From Donghicola sp041224595 (GTDB lineage: Bacteria; Pseudomonadota; Alphaproteobacteria; Rhodobacterales; Rhodobacteraceae), in NCBI RefSeq assembly GCF_041224595.1, contig NZ_JBGFGN010000049.1, positions 1 through 28,977 of the forward strand: a stretch of 28,977 nt of DNA. Reading direction: 5' to 3'. Shown here piece after piece: positions 23,615 to 28,977 of this stretch. The notes under the pieces were generated by a model. The model was not told where the DNA came from. It worked only from the letters and a program-made list of their open reading frames with translations, and searched no databases. How positions within the stretch are numbered: position 1 is the first letter of the stretch; the number at the start of each line of letters is the position of its first letter. Position numbers and translations under genes: made by a program.

Positions 23615-24498
23615 GCACGCAAAACGGCAAGGCCCGCAAAGGGATCATTCTGGCGGGCGGATCCGGCACACGGCTGTACCCTGTTACCATGGGCGTCAGC
23701 AAACAGCTGCTTCCGATCTACGACAAGCCGATGATCTATTATCCGATCTCTGTGCTGATGCTCGCGGGTATCCGTGAGATCTGCATGATCACGACCCCGC
23801 AGGACCAAGACCAGTTCAAGCGCACTCTTGGCGATGGCAGCCAATGGGGCATCTCGCTGACCTACGTCGTTCAGCCAAGCCCTGATGGTCTGGCACAGGC
23901 GTTCATTTTGGCCGAAGACTTCTTGGATGGTGCGCCTTCTGCTTTGGTGCTGGGGGATAATATCTTCTTTGGGCACGCTCTTCCTGAGCTGCTCGCCCAA
24001 GCTGATGCGCGCCCTGATGGCGGTACTGTTTTCGGCTACCACGTTGCCGACCCCGAACGATATGGGGTTGTCGACTTTGATGCAGACGGCACTGCCCGCG
24101 AGATTATTGAAAAGCCCGAGGTCCCCCCTTCGAACTACGCGGTAACCGGCCTTTATTTTCTCGACAGCTCAGCACCTGAACGCGCACGCCAAGTGAAGCC
24201 TTCTCCTCGGGGGGAACTTGAGATCACTGATTTGCTTCAGATGTATCTGGACGAAGGCAAACTGCGCGTCGAAACCATGGGGCGCGGCTACGCTTGGCTC
24301 GATACAGGTACCCATGCCTCACTTTTGGATGCTGGGAACTTTGTCCGGACCCTGACCAAGCGACAGGGCTTGCAAACCGGTTGTCTGGAAGAGATTGCCT
24401 ATGACATGGGGTGGATCGGCGAAGAGCAGCTCAAAGAACGTGCCGAACTCTTTAAAAAGAATGACTACGGAGCATATCTTCTAAGGTTGAGATGCTGA
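23611..24498 (+). CDS. rmlA: Glucose-1-phosphate thymidylyltransferase
   Basis: This enzyme starts the pathway by joining glucose-1-phosphate and dTTP to dTDP-glucose. From the ATG at 23611 (four-base overlap with rmlD, GGAG upstream) it has 295 residues. Motifs are IILAGGSGTRLYPVT (12-26), KQLLPIYDKPMIYYP, the metal-binding stretch LVLGDNIFFG (112-121), EKP and AWLDTGTH. The C-terminus (GAYLLRLRC) matches the usual end of the family. With rmlC, rmlB and rmlD it forms a complete set for dTDP-L-rhamnose. No hairpin terminator follows. Confidence 0.97.
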   Translation: MSTQNGKARKGIILAGGSGTRLYPVTMGVSKQLLPIYDKPMIYYPISVLMLAGIREICMITTPQDQDQFKRTLGDGSQWGISLTYVVQPSPDGLAQAFILAEDFLDGAPSALVLGDNIFFGHALPELLAQADARPDGGTVFGYHVADPERYGVVDFDADGTAREIIEKPEVPPSNYAVTGLYFLDSSAPERARQVKPSPRGELEITDLLQMYLDEGKLRVETMGRGYAWLDTGTHASLLDAGNFVRTLTKRQGLQTGCLEEIAYDMGWIGEEQLKERAELFKKNDYGAYLLRLRC

Positions 24499-24512
24499 AA
24501 TTCTCTTTAGGT

Positions 24513-24546
24513 ATATTTTTGAAAAATATTGATAATATTGTATCTT
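24513..24546 (+). promoter_or_regulatory. AT-rich inverted repeat and possible promoter before the second giant glycosyltransferase
   Basis: ATATTTTT-G-AAAAATAT (24513-24529) is a perfect inverted repeat. AATATT-GAT-AATATT overlaps its right end. TTGAAA at 24519-24524 and TATCTT at 24541-24546, with a 16-bp spacer, could be -35 and -10 boxes. The palindrome would then cover the -35 box, as expected for a repressor site. The match is modest in AT-rich DNA. Confidence 0.35.
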
Positions 24547-24588
24547 AATTCGATACGCTGACGCTCTAAATTTGCAGAGGTCAAATTA

Positions 24589-27500
24589 ATGAATGATTTT
24601 AGGGCTTCGTTTGTGGAAGGCAATAGTCAATTGAGAACGTTACATGAAGAATCTGCATCGCGGGATGATCAGCGCCGGCTCAGGCTCTTCGACCCATTTT
24701 TTTATGAGGCTTTCTATCCTGACCTTTCTGCTGCGGGAGTTGTAGGAGTAAACGCTCTTGCTGAGCATTATTTGAAACATGGCCAAGAAGAGGGGCGAGT
24801 TTCCCACGTTGGCCAGTGGCTGACGTCTAAAGGTTTGCCTCATGACCTCTTCGAGAACCTAGAAAGTTGGATGGAGTCGATTACTCGCATTCGGTCAAAG
24901 CATCCAGCTATCGAATTGAACACTGTCTTAGAGGGGCTGTTATTTCCTGATGCACCAGCATACGAGTATTTCGAAGAAGCTCATCTGACAAGCCGCGTGT
25001 ATGAGAATTTATCGCGTGTTTACCTCACACGTGGGATGCTGCATTTTGCAGAGAACTTTCTTAAGAAATCAGTTCGCTTTAATCCTGAAAATGGGCCCGC
25101 GCTTGAGCTCTTAGGGAACATTGAAATCGACCGAGGGAATTTCGCAGATGCCATGCGACTTTATAAGCTCGCATTGGAGGCCGGTCATAGAAATGATTGG
25201 CTGTTCCTGAACCTCTCTAAGGCACAATTGGCTTTAGGTCAGATTGAAGAATCTTACGATGTTGCACTGAACTGCGTGCAGTATTTTCCTGAGTTCACGC
25301 ATGTGATTGACCATTTAGATGCGATAGCCGATGCTTTGTGGGGTAAGACGGAAGCCGAGACAACTGTCGAAATACTGTGTAACCGTCGAGATGACGTAAT
25401 CGCTAAGATTGAAAAGTATACTCAAGAGGTTTATCATGCCTACCTACAATTCTATGGTGCTGAGGCACCTCCAAAGTTTTTGGGGGATGTAAATTTAGGC
25501 CGTATTTTAATTGTTGGCGATTTTGTTGTGCCTCAATGTGTTCGGTATAGAATTGATCAAAAAATTGAGCATCTTCAATCGGTAGGAGTAGATGCCATTG
25601 CTGTCAACTGGATGGAAGTCGGCGATGACATTGATTGCCTAGCTTTCTATGATACAGTCATCTTTTATCGTGTACCAGCACTGCCAAAAGTCCTCAAGGC
25701 GATGGCTCAAGTCACTGCTGCAGGAAAGCTTGCAATATATGAGGTCGACGATCTTATTTTTGAACCTGTCTACCCGCTTCCATTGCACACTTATGGAACG
25801 TTGGTAGACGAGGATCAATACGCAGGTTTAGTTAGAGGCATGGCTCTATATAATGCTGCGGCTAGATGTTGTCGGGTGGGATTGGCTTCTACACAACCCT
25901 TGGCTGACCGATTAGGCCCACTAACTCAATCGGGGACTTGTCTGTTACTCCGAAATGGCTTGGACTCGCAAAATACTTTCCGGCTACTTGATCGCGATTT
26001 CAAGGAAACAGTTGACCTGTTTTATGGAAGTGGAACCAAAGCTCATAATTCTGATCTGATAGAGATCATTTTACCAGTGATGGAGCAAATTCTGCCAAAG
26101 CACCCGCAAGCCAGGTTTGTTTTGATGGGATACGCTCAGCTGCCACAAGAATTCATGGATAAGTTTGAATCGCAGATTTTGCACTTGCCATTTAGTGACA
26201 ATGTCAAATCCTATTATGAAACTTTGCAGTGGGTAGACATAAATTTGGCCGTTTTGCATTCAGACGAAATTAATGATTGCAAAAGTGAACTTAAGTGGTT
26301 TGAAGCTGCGTGCTTTGGGATTCCTTCTGTACTGTCATCAACTGCGAATTACCGTGATGTCATTGAAGATAAAGTGGATGGGTTTTTAGCAAGAACGACG
26401 CCAGAATGGGTTTCTGCGATAGATCAGCTTATTGGAGATAAGGTTTTACGTAAGGCGATTGGGCAAAAGGCATATAATCGAGTGCGAACCGAATACCTGT
26501 CTGAAAGCGTCGGTCGCGATTTCATACGGGACCTTAAGGCGGTCGTAAAAGCTCTTCAAAAACCAATGAGAACAACGAAAAAGAAGCCCAAGGTTGCACT
26601 TGTGAACGTGTTCATGCGACCTCAGTCTATTGGTGGTGCTACGCGTGTAGTGGAGGACAATCTTGATGTATTTATGAAGGATTACTCAGACGATTTTGAT
26701 GTAGTTTGCTTTTCATCAGATGTACATACACGTCCTCCACACCGTGTAAGCATTCATATGGACGGCCCGCTTCGCAATTACCGAGCGACAATTCTATACC
26801 GAGAGCATATGGATTGGCATCCGCGAGACGCGGAGATTTATCGGCTCTTCACGGAATTTCTTGAAACTGAAAAGCCAGATATTGTGCACTTCCATTGTGT
26901 GCAGAGATTAACAGCAAGTGTTGTAGAAGCGGCCCGTAACGCAGGGATACCTTATGTAGTTACGGTGCATGATGCTTGGTGGATATCTGACCATCAATTT
27001 ATGGTCACTCCTATTGGCCAAGTCTTTGAAGACGGACATCCGGATCCATTCGCGCAAGAGGTATATGCACCGGGCATTGATCCCACAGATAGTTCTGAAC
27101 GACGCAATCACCTTAAATCTCTGTTACTTGACGCTGCCGCAGTGACAACTGTTTCTAAGGTTTACGCGGATATTTACGCGCAAAATGGCATTACGGATAT
27201 TCGGGCTATACGCAATGGGATATCAGAAACACGCGATTGGCGCGAAAAGGACACTTCGGCGCGCAAACGGGTGGTGATAGGTCATATTGGTGGGATGTCT
27301 GCTCATAAGGGCTATGATCTACTAAGGGATACTATACAAGATTTAGAACTTCACAATATTGAGGTGCTCGTCGCTGACCATTCTATGGAAGAAAATGCAG
27401 TTCGCCGAGATTATTGGGGAACCGTTCCAGTCAAATTTGTTGGTCGTGTCGCGCAGTCTCGGGTGGTTGATCTCTATCGGCAGATTGACGTACTCGCAGC

Positions 27501-27780
27501 GCCGTCTATCTGGCCGGAAAGTTTTGGTCTTGTTACACGTGAGGCTGCAGCCTGTGGATGTTGGGTTATTGCTTCATCACTGGGAGGGATGGGAGAAGAT
27601 GTTATTAATGGAGAAACTGGTTTTATAATTCCTCCAACGCAAGACGCTCTCGCGAAGGTTTTAACTTCTATTAATGGAAATGTTAGCAAGTTTAAAGCTT
27701 CGGTAAAGCCAAGAAAAATTCGTTTTGCTACTGAGCAAGCAGACATGCTAGCAGGACTTTATAACGAAATTACTTCATGA
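24589..27780 (+). CDS. Large TPR-containing double glycosyltransferase
   Basis: The 1063-residue protein begins with one unit of the repeat found in the other giant enzyme (LFDPFFYEAFYPDLSAAG ... HYLKHGQEEGR, about residues 33-75). A helical TPR-like part follows at about 135-245 (RVYENLSRVYLTRGMLHFAE, GPALELLGNIEIDRGNFADA). A first glycosyltransferase-like domain starts near residue 300 (GRILIVGDFVVPQCVRYR) and ends with INDCKSELKWFEAACFGIPSV. A second, GT4-like domain starts near 665 (PKVALVNVFMRPQSIGGATR) and has PESFGLVTREAAACG with an intact E-x7-E. No membrane segment is visible. It is AT-richer than the rml operon just before it. Given the position, rhamnosyl transfer is possible but not shown. 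Confidence 0.82.
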   Translation: MNDFRASFVEGNSQLRTLHEESASRDDQRRLRLFDPFFYEAFYPDLSAAGVVGVNALAEHYLKHGQEEGRVSHVGQWLTSKGLPHDLFENLESWMESITRIRSKHPAIELNTVLEGLLFPDAPAYEYFEEAHLTSRVYENLSRVYLTRGMLHFAENFLKKSVRFNPENGPALELLGNIEIDRGNFADAMRLYKLALEAGHRNDWLFLNLSKAQLALGQIEESYDVALNCVQYFPEFTHVIDHLDAIADALWGKTEAETTVEILCNRRDDVIAKIEKYTQEVYHAYLQFYGAEAPPKFLGDVNLGRILIVGDFVVPQCVRYRIDQKIEHLQSVGVDAIAVNWMEVGDDIDCLAFYDTVIFYRVPALPKVLKAMAQVTAAGKLAIYEVDDLIFEPVYPLPLHTYGTLVDEDQYAGLVRGMALYNAAARCCRVGLASTQPLADRLGPLTQSGTCLLLRNGLDSQNTFRLLDRDFKETVDLFYGSGTKAHNSDLIEIILPVMEQILPKHPQARFVLMGYAQLPQEFMDKFESQILHLPFSDNVKSYYETLQWVDINLAVLHSDEINDCKSELKWFEAACFGIPSVLSSTANYRDVIEDKVDGFLARTTPEWVSAIDQLIGDKVLRKAIGQKAYNRVRTEYLSESVGRDFIRDLKAVVKALQKPMRTTKKKPKVALVNVFMRPQSIGGATRVVEDNLDVFMKDYSDDFDVVCFSSDVHTRPPHRVSIHMDGPLRNYRATILYREHMDWHPRDAEIYRLFTEFLETEKPDIVHFHCVQRLTASVVEAARNAGIPYVVTVHDAWWISDHQFMVTPIGQVFEDGHPDPFAQEVYAPGIDPTDSSERRNHLKSLLLDAAAVTTVSKVYADIYAQNGITDIRAIRNGISETRDWREKDTSARKRVVIGHIGGMSAHKGYDLLRDTIQDLELHNIEVLVADHSMEENAVRRDYWGTVPVKFVGRVAQSRVVDLYRQIDVLAAPSIWPESFGLVTREAAACGCWVIASSLGGMGEDVINGETGFIIPPTQDALAKVLTSINGNVSKFKASVKPRKIRFATEQADMLAGLYNEITS

Positions 27781-27843
27781 AGGCGGTGTTTTCGTAGGTC
27801 TTACTTGTTCTCGGCCACGCCTGAAATATGCGTATTGATCCTC

Positions 27844-27857
27844 AACGCATCAGCGTT
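27844..27857 (+). terminator. Weak hairpin after the glycosyltransferase
   Basis: AACGC-ATCA-GCGTT with two more T bases lies 64 bases after the stop and 42 bases before the next start. The stem is only 5 bp, so it is at best a weak terminator; the 118-bp gap otherwise shows nothing clear. Confidence 0.25.
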
Positions 27858-27898
27858 TTGCATGCTGAAAGTGATAGTAAAAGAAAAAAGAGAACAGA

Positions 27899-28657
27899 AT
27901 GACTTTGAAATTTCTGGTTTGTGGACTTGAGCATACAGGAACTACTTTGGTGACAGAGCTATTCCGACAAATTCCGCACTTAGACTCAGGGTTTGAGTGT
28001 GGTGTTTTGTTAAATGATAGTCCTGCTGATTTTGTTGATACGCAACCTTTCGCCAATAATATGTTGGAGGGATGGGGTATCACTCACGAACAGCTGGAAG
28101 CTTGCTGTCAGGCCAAAAACCACGATGATTTCTACCGGCTTCTCATGCAATCGTCGTCTACAATTTCTGATGACACTACAGAGATTTTTGACAAAACGCC
28201 TCGTTATTTATTCGACCTCGAGAACGTGTTGCGCCGGGCCGTTGTTCCAGCAATTGTAACATATAAAGATCCTAGGGCCATTGTTTATTCGGATTATAGG
28301 CGAGCTTCTCCACCTGATTTCTATTCTTGGTTTGATACATATTCCGCGGAGAAGATTTCGTACATGCAGATCTCATATATGGAGTATTTGAAGCATTTAA
28401 AGGATCAGCGCGTTATCTCTGTTGGTCTTGAGGCGCTTACTATGAATGCTAGACCAACCATGGAGGCGATGTTTTCTCATGTTGGAAAATCATTTGAGCT
28501 CAGCTATGCGATAATACCTGATGTTAAATTTGATAATGTGCGCAGTAATGTGGTATCGGCCGATATTGCATTTGAGTTTCGAAATGCTTTCACACAAGAG
28601 CAAATATCTAGAATAGAAAAGGAATTTTCTTATTTTGATCTGTGGTTTTATAACTAA
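27899..28657 (+). CDS. Sulfotransferase-like protein
   Basis: This 252-residue protein starts with FLVCGLEHTGTTLVTELF; GLEHTGTTLV at 9-18 is a PAPS-binding P-loop. IVTYKDPRAIVYSDYRRAS, around residues 119-137, looks like the 3'-phosphate-binding element. EIFDKTPRYLFDL before it is a common sulfotransferase block. The gene is AT-rich like the preceding glycosyltransferase and on the same strand, separated by 118 bases. It is the fifth sulfotransferase-type gene in the window and not closely similar to the other four. The acceptor is unknown. Confidence 0.7.
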   Translation: MTLKFLVCGLEHTGTTLVTELFRQIPHLDSGFECGVLLNDSPADFVDTQPFANNMLEGWGITHEQLEACCQAKNHDDFYRLLMQSSSTISDDTTEIFDKTPRYLFDLENVLRRAVVPAIVTYKDPRAIVYSDYRRASPPDFYSWFDTYSAEKISYMQISYMEYLKHLKDQRVISVGLEALTMNARPTMEAMFSHVGKSFELSYAIIPDVKFDNVRSNVVSADIAFEFRNAFTQEQISRIEKEFSYFDLWFYN

Positions 28658-28730
28658 CTCAGTCGGCTTTGAACAACGTCCAAGCTTCTGAATTTGCGTG
28701 AGAAAGCCGTGATTGTATTCGCTTTGCGCT

Positions 28731-28764
28731 GCAGGGTTTCATAGGATTCCTTCACAAACCCTGC
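28731..28764. repeat. 9-bp inverted repeat at the probable edge of the IS element
   Basis: GCAGGGTTT (28731-28739) and AAACCCTGC (28756-28764) are perfect inverse copies with a 16-base gap. They lie just before the transposase-like reading frame and may be part of the left end of the insertion sequence. The other end of the element is outside the window, so the true terminal repeat cannot be confirmed. Confidence 0.35.
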
Positions 28765-28977
28765 AATTTGGGACTGCCGCCACGAAGCACCGCTCCCGCG
28801 CCACGGAACAAGACGATCTCTTGCGACCTCGACTGGTCGACATGCGCCACGAGTTGGTAAAATTGTCCGAGCTGATCGATTGGGAATGGGCAGAATTCTT
28901 CCCCTCGAAAGAGGGGCGCCCGGCAACGCATCCTAGGCTGGTCGCCGGGCTGATGTCTACAGCACGTGTACCGCTTG
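28743..28977 (+). pseudogene. IS5-family transposase, 5' part, degraded and cut by the window end
   Basis: One plus-strand frame reads TKHRSRATEQDDLLRPRL, then VDMRHELVKLSELIDWEW, AEFFPSKEGRPATHPRL and VAGLM. This is the N-terminal domain (DUF772 type) of IS5-family transposases. After GLM at 28953-28955 the expected continuation (LQHVYRL) appears in a different frame, so a frameshift lies at about 28956 (loss of two bases or gain of one). The stretch IDWEWAEFFPS also looks a few residues shorter than relatives I remember. No good start codon is present: the first ATG is at 28842, inside the domain. The element seems dead unless the copy relies on programmed frameshifting. Confidence 0.72.

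Overview
The window looks like part of an extrachromosomal replicon from a marine alphaproteobacterium of the Roseobacter group (Rhodobacteraceae). The reasons are a RepA-type initiator gene divergent from a parA-parB pair, a dTDP-L-rhamnose operon immediately beside that module, and many sulfotransferase and glycosyltransferase genes. This combination matches the known RepA-I 'biofilm plasmids' of Phaeobacter and relatives, which carry a rhamnose operon. The assignment comes from gene content and order, not from a database match.

Layout: (1) 1-7210 is a surface-protein and type I secretion section. It holds the tail of a serine-recombinase-like gene, an RTX calcium-binding reading frame that seems to have lost its 5' part, a sulfotransferase, a two-domain glycosyltransferase, and an ABC exporter with its HlyD-type adaptor. 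(2) 7322-16525 is a polysaccharide decoration and assembly section. A WcbI-like gene converges on a five-gene minus-strand run: sulfotransferase with coiled coil, three-domain glycosyltransferase with six tandem repeats, sulfotransferase, pyruvyltransferase, sulfotransferase. The stretch from about 7300 to 11060 is clearly AT-richer than its neighbours. (3) 16748-20955 is the replication and partition core: parB and parA on the minus strand, a probable oriV of about 460 bp (AT-rich stretch, two 22-bp-spaced iterons, a perfect DnaA box), and repA on the plus strand. Two copies of one perfect 20-bp palindrome bracket this core and are good candidates for the parS centromere. (4) 21106-24498 is rmlC-rmlB-rmlD-rmlA, tightly packed. 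(5) 24499-28657 is AT-rich again, with a 1063-residue TPR plus double glycosyltransferase protein and a sulfotransferase. (6) The right end runs into a decayed IS5-family transposase.

How the parts could work together (inference): RmlABCD make dTDP-L-rhamnose. The two giant glycosyltransferases build a rhamnose-containing glycan. Five different sulfotransferases, a pyruvyltransferase and a WcbI-like protein would add sulfate, pyruvate ketal and possibly acetyl groups, giving an acidic surface polymer. The type I exporter would secrete RTX proteins, perhaps as a matrix or adhesin partner. I see no polymerase (Wzy), flippase (Wzx), export (Wza/Wzc) or TolC gene here, so those functions must lie elsewhere.
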